The position numbers were made by a program, and so were the translations under genes. Shown in pieces: positions 10,849 to 21,829 of a stretch of 64,000 nucleotides of DNA. Source of the DNA: Doryteuthis pealeii (taxonomy: Eukaryota; Mollusca; Cephalopoda; Myopsida; Loliginidae); the NCBI GenBank assembly GCA_023376005.1, contig CM042141.1:95469990-95533989 (forward strand), read 5' to 3'. How positions within the stretch are numbered: the first letter of the stretch is position 1; every line of letters begins with the position of its first letter. The notes below the pieces were generated by a model. The model was given only the letters and a program-made list of their open reading frames with translations. It had not been told where the DNA came from and searched no databases.

Positions 10849-11672
10849 GTTTTTGGTTTCTTTGTTTAATGGCATATCAACCTTTATGGGTTATTTAATG
10901 GTAAAGCCATCCTCGTAGAAGAAGAGTAGCGTTACTATCTGCTATACTACAGAAATAAATCTCTCTCCTGATTCACAAATTCAATAACAATACACCCGCT
11001 CACCAACAAAACAAATTAAAACACTTCAGAACACAAGGAATGTAACATCAAACAGATGTTGACCCGACAGTAGCTTCAAACACAATGAACAAAACATATC
11101 TTTGCGCATGAGGCTCCATGCAAGCTTCCAGGTGAAAAACTAAACAGAAGATTAAAAAAGTCCTTCTTTTTTTTCAACCAATCACAAATTTTCCTCTCAA
11201 AGCTTTTCAAAGCGGATTTCAATCCGTAACATATCTATAAAAGGGTCGACTAAAAGTCACGAAGGCAGTTGACTCCGACACTGGTACACGGACAAGATCA
11301 AAGTCAGCAGAACATACTGACCCACGCCCCATCACCGCGCCACACACTACCTATTCACCCGGCCAAGAAAAGATTTTCATCCACTCACCTCCTCAAAAAG
11401 AAAGACTATATCATTTCAAAATTTACCAACTTTGTTTATTTAAGATAAACGAAATTAATCTAATTCTCTCGTCCATTTTCTTTTGCTACCATTCGCTTTG
11501 TTGTTATATATCATATCTAACCCATATATGGGGTATGGGGAGGTTCATACCTTTCCCACGGGTATTAAACTGAAAGGGAACATAATAATGCTGGAGTTCG
11601 ACTGGAGTTCGAAATCGCTTACTAGGATGTTGCAGTCCATCACGTTAACCACTACGCTACGACGCTATTTCC
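10849..11672 (-). mobile_element. RepB SINE split by a solo LTR
   Basis: 10849-10939 is the RepB tail half and 11514-11672 is the core plus tRNA head (GAGTTCGAACTCC-like box B, TAGTGGTTAACGTGATGG box A on the minus strand). Removing the inserted LTR restores RepB order with ...TAACCCAT..., and the 4 bp TATC is duplicated on both sides of the insertion. Confidence 0.85.
10940..11513 (+). mobile_element. Solo LTR, copy 1, TSD TATC
   Basis: 574 bp beginning TGCTATACTACAG and ending GTTGTTATATATCA (TG...CA, short imperfect inverted ends), flanked by TATC at 10936-10939 and 11514-11517. An internal TATAAAAGG at about 11235 is a plausible TATA box in the LTR promoter. The same sequence occurs at 35030-35645 and 52749-53330. 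No adjoining internal retroelement region is present, so this is a solo LTR left by recombination. Confidence 0.85.
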
Positions 11673-12091
11673 ATTTATCAACACAAAGAAATTAACAAAA
11701 CACCGACACATAATTTGACAGTCGTCTTGTTATGACTGTAGCACGGTTGCATTCAACATAATTGGTATTATTTCTTTTCAGATAAGAAATTGTTGAATTA
11801 TTTGTTATTCTCATACCGGCAGGTCTTTGTGTTTTGATCAGACTTTCGACTTTATAGTCTATTTGATGGAACAATTATTTTCTTTCATCAAAATCTTGGG
11901 TCTCCTCATTTATGGTTTTACTCTTTGAAAGCCTAGTTTATAAATAATGAATTCACAATAACTTGAAGCTAAACACACAATTGATATTATTGTCATAAAA
12001 CTCTCTTTGGTATATTTATAGGCGCATCTCTGAACTAATCATCAGAAAGAAGTGTTCAAAAGTTTTGTTCAACTTAGTCCAATTGTCATTG
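11673..12091. other. No recognisable feature
   Basis: A+T-rich; nothing identified. Confidence 0.5.
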
Positions 12092-12918
12092 TTGATTGGA
12101 TTATACATGTCAATCCTTGGCTTATTTTATCCCAAAGACGTTTTGTTATATTCATTTTTATTAAGTATTGTGGGGATTAAAATAAAATTCAAATTTAAAA
12201 AAAAATAAAAATAACAATCTCCCATGAGACATGAAGAACCCTCTGGGCATGCACAGAAAAAGGGGACCTATTTACTATCACCAAGAGATCCCCTCTACCA
12301 TTCGGACACGGGTCCCAACTGGGATCAGATACTATTACTGGACGGGAAGAAATTTCCTCTCCACGGGGTAGCTATGACCCACGAATAAAGCCTGAATCCT
12401 AAAATCACGTTCTGTCTTTGTTTCTTCCTTTTCATTCCTTTAATTCCTTTTCAGCTCGACCACAAAATATAATAGGGTTAAAAGGAAAACATACACCAGA
12501 AATAACCAGCGACCTTAAACCAACATTAAAATCCTGAACATCCCATAGTATTCAAAATCATCTTAAACTCATTTTTTAAAAACATTTCTTCAAATCCATC
12601 TAATCCATAGATGGGACCCTGACAACCATTCTAGTTCAGAGGTGACCCGGAAATAATGGTGATGAAAGGGTTATTTACACTCTCCAGAGCTCCAGATTTG
12701 GAACCTCACTACTAGATGCAGTTTAATGTCATACCCAGTACACCAAGACCGTAAGCCACAGCCTTCTAGCACATATATGATAAAAAGGGTTGGGGTACCA
12801 TAATAGAAAATATGGTCAGGACAATCATATAGGTGCCAGGGCTTGACTTGGCCAGACGATTGATTGGAGGGGGGGTCTCCGACCGCCTGTCTAGCCTAAG
12901 TAAGGGCCAATTATAGTA
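12092..12918 (-). mobile_element. RepA retroposon, interrupted and 5'-truncated
   Basis: 12092-12168 is the RepA tail and subterminal block (ACATGTCAATCC, CCCAAAGACGTTTTG). 12547-12918 continues the body from CAAAATCATC through CCATAGATGGGACCCT to GTCTAGCCTAAGTAAGGGCC. A 377 bp insertion separates the halves. The 5' part is cut off by the TIR element starting at 12919. Confidence 0.8.
12169..12546 (+). mobile_element. LTR-like insertion inside RepA
   Basis: Begins TGTGGGGATTAAAA and ends near ACATCCCA, with AGTAT at 12164-12168 and again at 12547-12551. TG...CA-type ends, a 5 bp flanking duplication (one extra base at the right) and an internal AATAAAGCC poly(A)-type signal near 12384 suggest a ~377 bp solo LTR from a family different from the 10940 one. 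This is the only copy in the window. Confidence 0.55.
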
Positions 12919-13498
12919 CAGTGGTACCTTGATATACGAGTTTAATCAGACCCGCTCATAAGTTCCTCGTATATGAAATGAATTTTCCCCTTTAAAATAA
13001 ACTGAAATGCCATTAATCCGTTACAGAACCCCATCCTAAAAACACCCTAATTTTTTCTTACGTTTTTTTACATAGAAAAATATCACTGTATTATATCACT
13101 TCCAAGTCTCCCCAGGTCTCCAGGACAATTCCGAGTATTATTATTATATCACTTCTTGCGAGTTTTTCACTGGAGTCACAGCAAGTCACCTCAGGTATCC
13201 AGGACTCTTCTGAGTATTATTATTGTATCACTTCTTGCGAGATTTTTACTGGAGTCTGAGTAATAGCACGGTATTGTATAAAAACATTATAAAATAGAAT
13301 GCAATGGATGTGTTGTAATACGTTTTAATCTATTTTTTATAAATATTTTTCTTTGGCGTAATAAATTAGGAAACTTAAATGTTTATAGTGAAGCTCGCTC
13401 GTAACTCAAATTTTACCCCTGAACACAAAGCAAAAAATTGACCGAGTGCAAGCTCGTAACTCAAAACACTTGGGGCACTCGTATTTAAGGTACCATTG
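12919..13498. mobile_element. TIR DNA element, CAGTGGTACC type
   Basis: Starts CAGTGGTACCTTGATATACG and ends CTCGTATTTAAGGTACCATT, an imperfect inverted pair preceded by TA. Subterminal AATCCGTTACAGAACCCC and CTCGTAACTCAA are typical of Tc1/mariner-pogo-type non-autonomous elements. Copies lie in both arms of the large inverted duplication (43184-43512, 58767-59120), with a fragment at 55625-55768. No transposase frame. Confidence 0.7.
13097..13262 (+). repeat. Two-copy ~85 bp tandem duplication inside the TIR element
   Basis: CAGGTCTCCAGGACAATTCC...ATCACTTCTTGCGAG...ACTGGAGTC recurs as CAGGTATCCAGGACTCTTCT...ATCACTTCTTGCGAG...ACTGGAGTC. Confidence 0.85.
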
Positions 13499-13499
13499 T

Positions 13500-13660
13500 G
13501 TTGGAATTAGTAGGTATTTACTCAACTCATTCGCCACGGATAAGATGACACAAGGTGGCAAGTATGGTGCATTCAGAAAGGATCGAACTCATTATCCAGT
13601 AGTAATGGATCTGTGAGACTAGCTTGCTAACAATTATATCCTTAATATACTAACACAACG
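13500..13660. repeat. Dispersed repeat downstream of the TIR element
   Basis: CAAGTATGGTGCATTCAGAA...GGATCGAACTC...ATGGATCTGTGAGACTAGCTTGC is also present, after the same TIR element, near 43550-43650 and (inverted) 58620-58735. The pair therefore behaves as one composite repeat. Confidence 0.7.
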
Positions 13661-13689
13661 GAAGGAAAGACAGGATAAACTCATTTACA

Positions 13690-13930
13690 CTTTTAAGAAT
13701 ATTTAACCTTTTATAAATATGCAGGGAGCGTATCTATGGCATGACAGGTAGGGCACGCGCCATGAGCGCCACTTAAATGGGGCGTCATTGAGAGATGCTG
13801 ACAACATTTTCCCCATTTTCTTGGCATTGCTATTAAGACAATGCTAACCATCACAGTTTCCATCGCCCTCTCTGAGAATTCATTCAGCAAGATATAATTA
13901 ATACTTAAGTATTTGAGATAAGTTGTGTGG
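13690..13930 (+). repeat. RepF dispersed repeat
   Basis: ATGGCATGACAGGTAGGGCA, GCGCCACTTAAA and ACATTTTCCCCATTTT recur at about 44465-44690 and, inverted, at 57548-57790. The frame covering it on the minus strand has no recognisable domain. Unclassified. Confidence 0.75.
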
Positions 13931-14398
13931 GGAAATTTTATCCCCGAGAAAAGCACTGTTAAAATCCTAAGTTTTATATTTAAACCACTTAATCTATCTA
14001 TACACATAAATATAAAATGTTGTATTTCCTAAACTATATTTTTCTGAATCATAGTGAGTTCGAACTCAAGTTGCAATATTATATTCACTTTCAAACTAAT
14101 TGTGGGGAGAATAAATCGTACTTAGAACGCAGTGAGGAGAAGGGTGCCGCTTTTGAAGAAAAGGAGACAAACAACTTTTTGTACTACAAAATGTTTACTC
14201 TACAAGCAAAATATAAAACAGGGATGTACAATACAAAACAAGCAGAGTTCAAAGTTGTTTAATTGCTTAAGGGTTGCAGATAAAAAAAAAGGCCTGTGGG
14301 AAGTTAGCTGATAATCTTGATAGGTTTTGTTTCTCGTAACTTCTTTTTTCTACCGTGTTAATAATATTATAATCAGCAGAAATGTATATAGATTTTAC
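13931..14398. other. No recognisable feature
   Basis: A+T-rich. An 81-codon open frame at 14017-14262 shows no domain or composition that sets it apart from background. Confidence 0.45.
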
Positions 14399-14408
14399 AA
14401 GGAAGTTT

Positions 14409-14900
14409 CCGCCCTGTCGGCTGAGGCAGAAAAATACGCTGACTGCACCTCTACAGAGGGATAAAAATGCCCCATGGAGCCATCTGTTGGCCGTGGGTGG
14501 TAACTCGTGATGCTTAAGGACGGATTCTTGGTGGATGAGCAACACTCCACTTTGGACCTTACTTAAGCTAGACGGGCGATCGGAGAACCCCCTTCGATCA
14601 ATCAGATGGTTACGTCAAGCCCTAGCACCTATATGGCAAACCGCCAGCTCTTTTTATCATATATGTGCTAGAAGATGTTGGCTGTTGGTCTTCATGTCCT
14701 GTGTATGATGTTAAACTGCATCTAATACCGAAGTTCCAATTTTGGGGTGGTAGTACCTGTTAGGGTCCCATCTATGGGTTGAATAGAAAAAATGAGTTTA
14801 AAGAATGTGTTTTAGAAATAAAGAATGAATAAATCAAAACGTTTTCGGCATAAAATAACCCAACAACAGTTGACATGCCGTAAAATCCAACCAACCAACC
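14409..14900 (+). mobile_element. RepA retroposon with 10 bp TSD
   Basis: Starts CCGCCCTGTCGGCTGAGG and ends ...TGACATGCCGTAAAATCCAA plus (CCAA)n. Flanked by AAGGAAGTTT (14399-14408) and AAGAAAGTTT (14901-14910), a 10 bp target-site duplication with one mismatch. Slightly shortened internally relative to the 26376 copy. Confidence 0.88.
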
Positions 14901-14910
14901 AAGAAAGTTT

Positions 14911-15380
14911 AAGGCACCAACTATGGACAGCACTTGTGAAATTCTGTGAAACTTTTTGAATTTTATCAATAAAATTAATTAAAAAACTTAAAGAAAAATA
15001 AAATAAAAAAACTTTAGACTGTTGGGTTTGATTTATTCAGGGTCGTAGAAATGATAAATGTTTGGGTGAGGAACAAACAAAAATTAGAATTTAGCCTTCA
15101 GTTATCAAAGGCCGCTAACATAGTTAACGGCAATTACGTTTCAAATTGACAGTATCTCTAGATTGGAAGAAAACAGTAATGCTTTGAAATAACAGAGAAC
15201 CGTCTGCGTTACAAATGAAACAACTTTTCATCTTTTTTTTAAATGCCTTCAGGAAAAATATAGATTCATTAACGAAGGAATCTTTTTTATTTGAATCTTT
15301 TTTATTTGGGTCTGAAAAAAATGTTAAACAATTGACCCGTCTGTATTTCAATACTGAATGTTTTTGTGCTTTTCGAAAGC
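14911..15380. other. No recognisable feature
   Basis: A+T-rich, with a short direct repeat of GAATCTTTTTTATTTG near 15280-15310. No family or gene identified. Confidence 0.5.
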
Positions 15381-15959
15381 AACCCTGTCGGTTGGGGCTT
15401 TAGAATACACTGCACCTCTGCAGAGGGGTAATACCTTCCCAATAGGGCCACTTGTTGGTCATGAATGGCGACCAGTGATTCTTAAGGACGGAATCCTGGT
15501 GGCTGAACAGTCCATGACATGCAACACTTCACTTTGGACCTTACTTAGGCTACCCGGGCAGTCGGAGAAGACCCCCTCCAATCAATCGACTGGTTACGTC
15601 AAGTCCTAGCACCTATATGATTGTCCCAACCCTATTGCCCTTATGGCAACTCCCAACCCTTTTTATAATATATGTGCTAGAAGGCAGTGGCTGAGTTTTT
15701 TTTATTGTCTTGGGTATGTCGTTAAACTCTATTCGATGGTGAAGTTCCAGTTCTGGAGCTGTGGGGAATGTGGAGTACACCTTCATCACCATTACTCCCT
15801 GGTCCACTCTGATCCGGAGTGGTAGTACCTATTAGGGTCCCATCTATGAGTTAAATAGAAATTTTTTTTTTAAGTATTCATAAAGAATGAATAAAACAAA
15901 ACATCTTGGCCATAAAATAAGCCAACAAGGGTTGACGTGCCGTAAAATACAACCAACAG
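15381..15959 (+). mobile_element. RepA retroposon, near full length
   Basis: Begins AACCCTGTCGGTTGGGGC, passes GGACGGAATCCTGGTGGCTG and CCCATCTATGAGTTAAATAG, and ends at TGACGTGCCGTAAAATACAA with CCAAC. The first two bases of the consensus are missing. I could not find a clean target-site duplication. Confidence 0.85.
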
Positions 15960-16316
15960 ATTCTGGAAAGATCGTGTCATAAGAATATCCCAAATAGGAG
16001 ACTTCCATGTGATTCCCTGTAAAAATATTATAAGTGATAAAAAAATCGGGGTTGTGGAGGGCAGAGCCTCCTCGTCTCCTCGTCTGCTACGGCCCCGTTA
16101 TGTGTTTAACGACATATAAACTATTTATGGGTTATTTATTGCCAAAATGTGGTTCATTTTTAAACGTTTGATTGTATAAGAACACTGGGTATTAGTTTAT
16201 AACCAACACTTAGTCTTTATAACGCATTAGTGCACCCATGGATACACTAACGCTGAACATTCGGTAAGGAAAAACGAACAACTAACTTGCATGAACAATG
16301 CACATATGAACGTATA

Positions 16317-16317
<1 letters not shown>
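15960..16317. other. Mostly unassigned; RepB tail fragment at 16095-16145
   Basis: Only GTTTAACGACATATAAAC...TTATGGGTTATTTATTGCCA is recognisable, as a decayed RepB/LINE tail in minus orientation. The rest shows no family. Confidence 0.45.

Positions 16318-16357
<40 letters not shown>
16318..16357. repeat. (AT)n microsatellite
   Basis: About 40 bp of uninterrupted AT. Confidence 0.98.
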
Positions 16358-16358
<1 letters not shown>

Positions 16359-16383
16359 CATGTAACATAACAACATTATATAT

Positions 16384-16530
16384 ACTAGCAAATATATGCA
16401 CCCTCCGGGTGCAAGTATTTTAGTTAGATTTTATAATAAAATATGATATTAAATTAGAAAGGCTAATGAAACTGAATAAGAATGTAGATAAAAAGATTTT
16501 GAACAGAGGGGGTATGATTGAAAAATAGAA
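16384..16530 (-). mobile_element. Helitron-like 3' end (CTAG type), with adjoining body
   Basis: On the minus strand the sequence ends CTTGCACCCGGAGGGTGCAT followed by ATATTTGCTAGT: a small GC hairpin about 10 nt before CTAG with T next, as in Helitron 3' termini. The body (AGAAAGGCTAATGAAACTGA) is shared with 24460-24596 and 46085-46200. Confidence 0.5.
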
Positions 16531-17517
16531 CAACTTTGAAACTAACACTTCCATCATTTTCCGTTACTCCCGTCTTTCATTGGTAAATTTTCCTAATTTA
16601 AACTGTTTAGTTAAAATAGGAAGTAAAGATTAATATTATAGTTATTTCTTCTTGTTAAGGGATTTCTTTTAAGATTTTTGAAGAGATTTTTGCTCATATT
16701 CAATAAGATAAAACCAAACAATTAGAAATCAATAATACTAAGCATATATTTATTAAAATCAATTTTTTAAGATCAATATGCAAATTAGCCTTCCCATTCA
16801 AACTGTAAACCTCTATTTTGTTGTATATATAAATACAATTGCATGTTATTAGTATGTAGATATGGTCAACAGTGTAAGTAATGTAAAACAATTTTATTAA
16901 TAATTGAGGTTTAAATAAAAATAAAATCGTGGAGAATATGATGTAAATAACTAAAGGAATTGTGACTTGTATAGTAATATAGTTCCGGTTACAGACAGAC
17001 AAACCCACAATCTCCATTATAATAAGATGTCCTCAAACAGGTTAATTGTACATAATGTTCTATGAACAAAGTGCAATGAAGAGGTACCAAAATGGTTATA
17101 AAACAGACTTAGCTGTGTCTTCCATGGTTTTTCAGACGTAGTATAATAAATGCTATGTTTAAGTAGGAGACTAATTGTCTCTATTCCGTTTACGAGCAGA
17201 ACTGAGAAATATGTCCTTTTTTTTTTTCTTTTTTTTTTTGTTCAACGAAAAAGGACCGAAAACAGATAGGTATAATCGGTTAAACGAAGAGAGAAAAACG
17301 TTTTAAGGGGCTGAATTATCACGTGACCAATGGACACAGTTCAGTGAAAGATAATTATTTTTGTCTCTTTACAATTGTAATGAATGTTCAATTGCAATCA
17401 TTTTATTTTTAAATTGTAGTTTTTTGTTCTTGATAATAATCTTTTTTGCACACAGTTTTATGGCTGTTAGTATTCCAATCAAATACTAAGAATTTTCAGT
17501 CAGATTTATTTGATTCA
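16531..17517. other. No recognisable feature
   Basis: Very A+T-rich. The 105-codon minus-strand frame at 16700-17017 is Ile/Leu/Tyr-rich, as expected from such composition, and has no family signature. Confidence 0.5.
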
Positions 17518-17630
17518 AAGATGGGATCCTTACAGGTGCACTGTGCGTCAGAGTAGACCTGATGGCAACGAAGGGATATTCCACAGTCCTCAGATCTCCA
17601 GAACTGGAGCCTCATCACCGGACTTAGGAC
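17518..17630 (-). mobile_element. RepA fragment
   Basis: AAGATGGGATCCTTACAGGT...GTCAGAGTAGACCTGATGGC...TCTCCAGAACTGGAGCCTCA matches the middle of RepA. Both ends are lost. Confidence 0.7.
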
Positions 17631-17705
17631 ACTCGTTTGGGTAGGGTGGAGTGGGGGCCTTTGTTGTATTCATACTTGCTGGATATTCAAAAATTTAAAA
17701 AACTA

Positions 17706-18163
17706 ATCTTTTTTATCTATTTAACCCTCAGATGGGACCCTAACAGATACTATCCTCCGGGTTAGAATGGACATGGGGTACTCTACACTCCAGAATTGAA
17801 ATCTCACCACTAGACACAGTTTAACGTCATACCCAGTAGCCTAAGACCATCAGCCACAGCCTGCTAGCATATATATGATACAAAGGGTTGGGGCTCACAA
17901 AAGTAATATGGTCGGGATATTCATATATGTGCTAGGATTTGACGTGACCTGCTGATTGATCGGAAGGACCTATCCAACCGCCCGTCTAGTCCAAGTAAGG
18001 GCTTAAGTGGATTGTTGAATGTCATGGATTGCTCAGCCATAAGAATTCCGTCCTTAAGCATCATAGGACGCCAACCACAGCCAACAGGTGGCACCATTGG
18101 GGAGGGTATCTTACTCCTCTGCAAAGGTGCAGTTGGCGTTTTCTACAGCATCAACTGAAATGG
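17706..18163 (-). mobile_element. RepA retroposon, tail missing
   Basis: Covers RepA from CTATTTAACCCTCAGATGGG through CCGTCCTTAAGCATCATAGG to CTACAGCATCAACTG at its 5' end. The LINE-like tail is absent, so the 3' side was deleted or was broken together with the fragment just upstream. Confidence 0.8.
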
Positions 18164-19073
18164 CTATTTATTCAGTGTTTAATATTGGTTATTAATGTTA
18201 ATATTGGTCTTTGATGAGTGGAGACTCGACTAAATATAATTTCTACCCCCAAGCAACCGGATGTCTTAATAAGATTTACCAGGAGAAAGAGTTTTAATAA
18301 AATAATTTCTTTTGAGGAGAAGCTTACTGTTTTTATGAAATCCCAAATAAAATCTATTCAATTTACGATATCATTTTAGATGTCTGTAGAGAGCAAATAA
18401 ATTAATGTCTTTTCACGTATAAAATCTGAATTGCCAACTAAAGAGAAAAAAATATATAAAAGGAAAGATATTTAAAATAAAGAAATTACTAACTTATCAC
18501 ATGAAATCGAGTCACAGACAACAATGGCAACAACGAGTCAAAACATTCTTTAAAAAGATCTTTTATATTTAGAATCAAAGAGAAGAAGAAAAAAAAGTAG
18601 AGTCAGGGGTATAAAAACTCTTAACAAAAGACAATAAAAAATATTCTAAGTATTTTTTTTTAGTCAATATTTTTCCAAATCTGAAATTCAGAAAGTCTCA
18701 AGATACTTTTTGTATTGATTTCTGAAAAGGATAAAAAATTTTTTTAAATCAAACAAGATACAAAGCAAAAAACAAACAAAAATCAAGATTATAGCTGAGA
18801 TCATTTTTTCCCCAATGTTTTTAGTTAAAAGTCAATGATGTTTGTGCTTTTTGTCTCCCGTTTTGATTAAATAATGACATTTTTATGACATAAATGATTG
18901 TAGATTGTGGTCAGGAAGAAGAAAAAATATTTTACTATGTCTGCTACAAGCTATTTTTTTTTATAAATAGGAATAATTTTCTAAAATATTCATATCTCCA
19001 GCAACAATGTATGTATAACCACTAAATAGGAAAGTGATATTTCCTTACGAGGAAACAATTTATTACTGACTAG
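18164..19073. other. No recognisable feature
   Basis: A+T-rich with poly(A) and poly(T) runs; no family or gene seen. Confidence 0.5.
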
Positions 19074-19415
19074 CTTAAAAGCTGCCGTATCGGGTGGCAA
19101 TTAAGCTAGCTCATGCACAAATAATTATTTCTGTTTCGTGGGTGACTTTCGCTGGGGTTTGTAATTAATTTTGATTATTCCTAAATTTATTTCCAAGTTA
19201 TAAAAAATGTTATGGGGTGAAAAATTGTAAAGAATCACGTAAAAAAGTCACCGAAAAAAATCGCAATAATTAAAACTTGGAAGTCCAAATTTTCAGGATC
19301 GCGGTTTGGATTCTTTCCAGAATCTTTTTAATTTGCTCTCGGAGTCGGCGTGATTCCAAAATGGTATGATATGTTGGGATACGGCTCCTAGGAGTAAAGT
19401 TAAAAAATGTGACAC
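19074..19415 (-). mobile_element. RepG Helitron-like repeat
   Basis: On the minus strand: CTTTACTCCTAGGAGCCGTA, TCCCAACATATCATACCATT, then AATTTGGACTTCCAAGTTTT, GAAAGTCACCCACGAAACAG and a terminal block GCCACCCGATACGGCAGCTT followed by TTAAGCTAG. The hairpin followed by CTAG suggests a Helitron 3' end. The same succession is found at 29945-30335. Confidence 0.6.
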
Positions 19416-19524
19416 ATTGCGATGTCCACCAGCTGAAAAGTTCTTTTCTTGTTGACTATAACAGAGTCTGATCTCGGCTTGATTTGATGATCTATTTTTA
19501 TCTTAAAATCACAGAAACCTTAGA

Positions 19525-19912
19525 ATACACGGAAGTGTAGAATACACCAAGGCTTAGTATATGCAGAGGCTTTGAATATGCAGAGTCTTAGAATGTACCG
19601 GGACTTAGGATGTACCAAAGCTTAGAATATGCCATGTCTTAGAATACGCTGAGGCTTAAAATACGTCGAGGCTTAGAATAGGCAGAAGCTTAGAATACGC
19701 TGAGGCTTAGAATAGGCCAAAACTTAGAATATACAGAGGCTTAGAATACGCCAAGCTTTAGAATACACCAAGGCTTAGAATATGTCGCGGCTTAGAATAT
19801 ACAGAGACTTTGAATCTACAGAGTCTTAAAATGCGCCGATAGAATGTACAAAGGCTTAGAATATGCCAACACTTAGAATACGCTAAGATTTAGAATACAC
19901 CGAAGACGTTTG
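19525..19912 (+). repeat. Minisatellite, ~17 bp unit, about 20 copies
   Basis: Repeated unit close to CTTAGAATACRCCRAGG with variants such as CTTTGAATATGCAGAGT. Unit length is mostly 17-18 bp with substitutions between copies. Confidence 0.9.
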
Positions 19913-19917
19913 TGTTC

Positions 19918-19975
19918 GGTATAAAATAACCCAAGGTTGACATGCTGTAAATTCAAACCAACCAAACAACCAATT
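19918..19975 (+). mobile_element. RepA tail fragment
   Basis: GTATAAAATAACCCAAGGTT, then GACATGCTGTAAAT and (CCAA)n match only the last ~55 bp of RepA. Confidence 0.7.
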
Positions 19976-20089
19976 GAATAAATGCAAGGAAATATAAGAT
20001 TCGCGCATTTATACATGCAGAAACATTTGATATAAGCATGATATATATGCAAATAGTATTGAAAAGAATTAATACTCGTTCTTTAATTG

Positions 20090-20575
20090 TACGACCTTTA
20101 TCATCTTGTAACACCCTCTGGTTAAAGAAATGAGACTGTCCAAATCGTCCAAGATGAAATGCAAAGAAACAAATCCTGATTATGTGGTGTTGCTCATCCG
20201 CCGAATTGTAATTTCTTATGAGTGTCGTCACCTCAGGTAAATAATGGACCATTCCGTATTAATAGAAAGGGAAGAAAAAGGACATGCTACAAAGAAAAAT
20301 ATAACAAAAAAGAAAGAAAGAAATTATGGCAAAGGCAAATGCTAATCTGTTTCAATCAAATGCTAATCTGTTTCAATCAAACATAATGAAAAGATGAAAA
20401 GAAAGAAAAAAAAATGAGTGAGAGAGAGAAATCAAGATTATTATACTTTTTACATATTGAACTATATAGTAATAGCTCTTAAGTGAACATATTAAACGTT
20501 TTAATAATTGAATTATCATACTGTGGTATATCCATAGGTCCTGCAAGTTGAAAAGAATATACAAACATGTACCAA
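20090..20575 (+). repeat. RepE dispersed repeat, long copy
   Basis: Contains the RepE block (CATCTTGTAACACCCTCTGG, GATGAAATGCAAAGAAAC, GGTAAATAATGGACCATTCC). It continues through a purine-rich stretch to ATCATACTGTGGTATATCCA, which pairs in inverse order with 27680-28205. RepE is therefore at least ~480 bp long. Confidence 0.75.
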
Positions 20576-21004
20576 CAGATATAATAAGAAGATATCGTTC
20601 TATTAATTAATAGTATGTGAAAGGAGTACACAATCGGAAAAAAAATCTTACTTGAGATAAATGGGTAGTAACATGTTTACAAGCATGCTGGCTTTATTGT
20701 ATAAAGCTGGGCCAGGGACAATGTCTCCACTGTTTAAAAAACAGAGGCAAAAGAGACCGAGAATGGATTCTGGGATTGTCCACGGACACGAGACCTCTAA
20801 TGGATACATTCATTCTCCAAGATAAACGATAAGGAAATTAATAATTATAATTTTATAGGAAATTAAATGAAATATAATGTTTAGCAAAATTTTAATCAAT
20901 CAATTATTTCTTAAATTGAATGAACAAATTAAATTCCGATAACTCTAAATGATAAAATTATTTTCATATTTCATTTCTTATATATGTATGTGTTTACTCC
21001 TCTG
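20576..21004. other. No recognisable feature
   Basis: No family, RNA gene or coding signature seen. Confidence 0.5.
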
Positions 21005-21190
21005 CCATGAGTAGGATGGGGCACAAGGTCAATTTTTAAGCAAAGTTTTTAAGCTGGTTTGAATTAAGAGTTTTCCTTCTATACTGGTTGCCTAACCAAT
21101 GCTAAACAACCCACCCTGCTCTATTATTTACCCATACCTCATTTCCTACGGAATTTTCCCCACGGCTGTGCCAAGTTTTTACCTGTATGA
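21005..21190 (-). mobile_element. RepC SINE, 3' part
   Basis: CACAAGGTCAATTTTTAAGC, GTTTGAATTAAGAGTTTTCC and ACTGGTTGCCTAACCAATGC are the complemented RepC tail. The tRNA-like head is missing. Confidence 0.75.
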
Positions 21191-21519
21191 TAGGATACTT
21201 CAAAGTCACTATCTATTCACCTCACAACTCATTCTATTCAAATAAAGGCCTGTTATTATAGTAATCTGAGTCATGATTATAATGAACTACATAAGGTAGG
21301 ATCGTGATGGTGGGAAGCCGCTATGTTGAATAATATAATCCGTAAGTTAGATTTATCAAAATATTATCATAAAAAATGTAATCACTTTTATTTGCAACTA
21401 GTGTAGCCCAACGGGAAGGAATTCTTTTTATTCCATGTGTAATGACGAACGATAACACTGATAGACTTTGGAAAGTTGTATTATACTTAGAATAATTGGT
21501 ACACTTATTAAGAGTTTAT

Positions 21520-21589
21520 ATAGTCTAGTATTCACCAGAGAATTCTCCAAAGTCCCCTTTGGAGAACTCTCTGGTGAATACTAGACTAT
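21520..21589. repeat. 70 bp hairpin, 33 bp arms with one mismatch, 4 nt loop
   Basis: 21520-21552 and 21557-21589 are reverse complements (a T/C difference near the middle), separated by TCCC. Length and near-perfect pairing would allow a single stem-loop transcript or cruciform. Too perfect for a typical animal pre-miRNA; a tiny foldback element is the simpler reading. Confidence 0.95.
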
Positions 21590-21599
21590 GGTAAAGTAG

Positions 21600-21829
21600 G
21601 GGAGGTAACTCTCAATTACTAATTATTCCATGTTTCAAGAAATCAGGAATTTTCTCTGAAAATACCATTTTGAATTTTTTTCTGAATGTTCTTCCACATT
21701 ATGTAGGTGCTAACTCTGGTGAGTATGGAGGGTGTGGAAGAATCTCCCATCCTAATGGTTTTATCTTTTTTTTTTTGGGGGGGGGTGCTGTCATTAAAAA
21801 TTTAGGTGATTTTATCATTTATAATAATA
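21600..21829. other. No recognised family
   Basis: A poly(T)/poly(G) run lies at about 21765-21785. Confidence 0.4.

Noticed and set aside
16700..17017. 105-codon frame rich in Ile, Leu, Tyr
   Set aside because: Composition expected from very A+T-rich DNA. Hydrophobic runs are not convincing membrane segments of a real protein.
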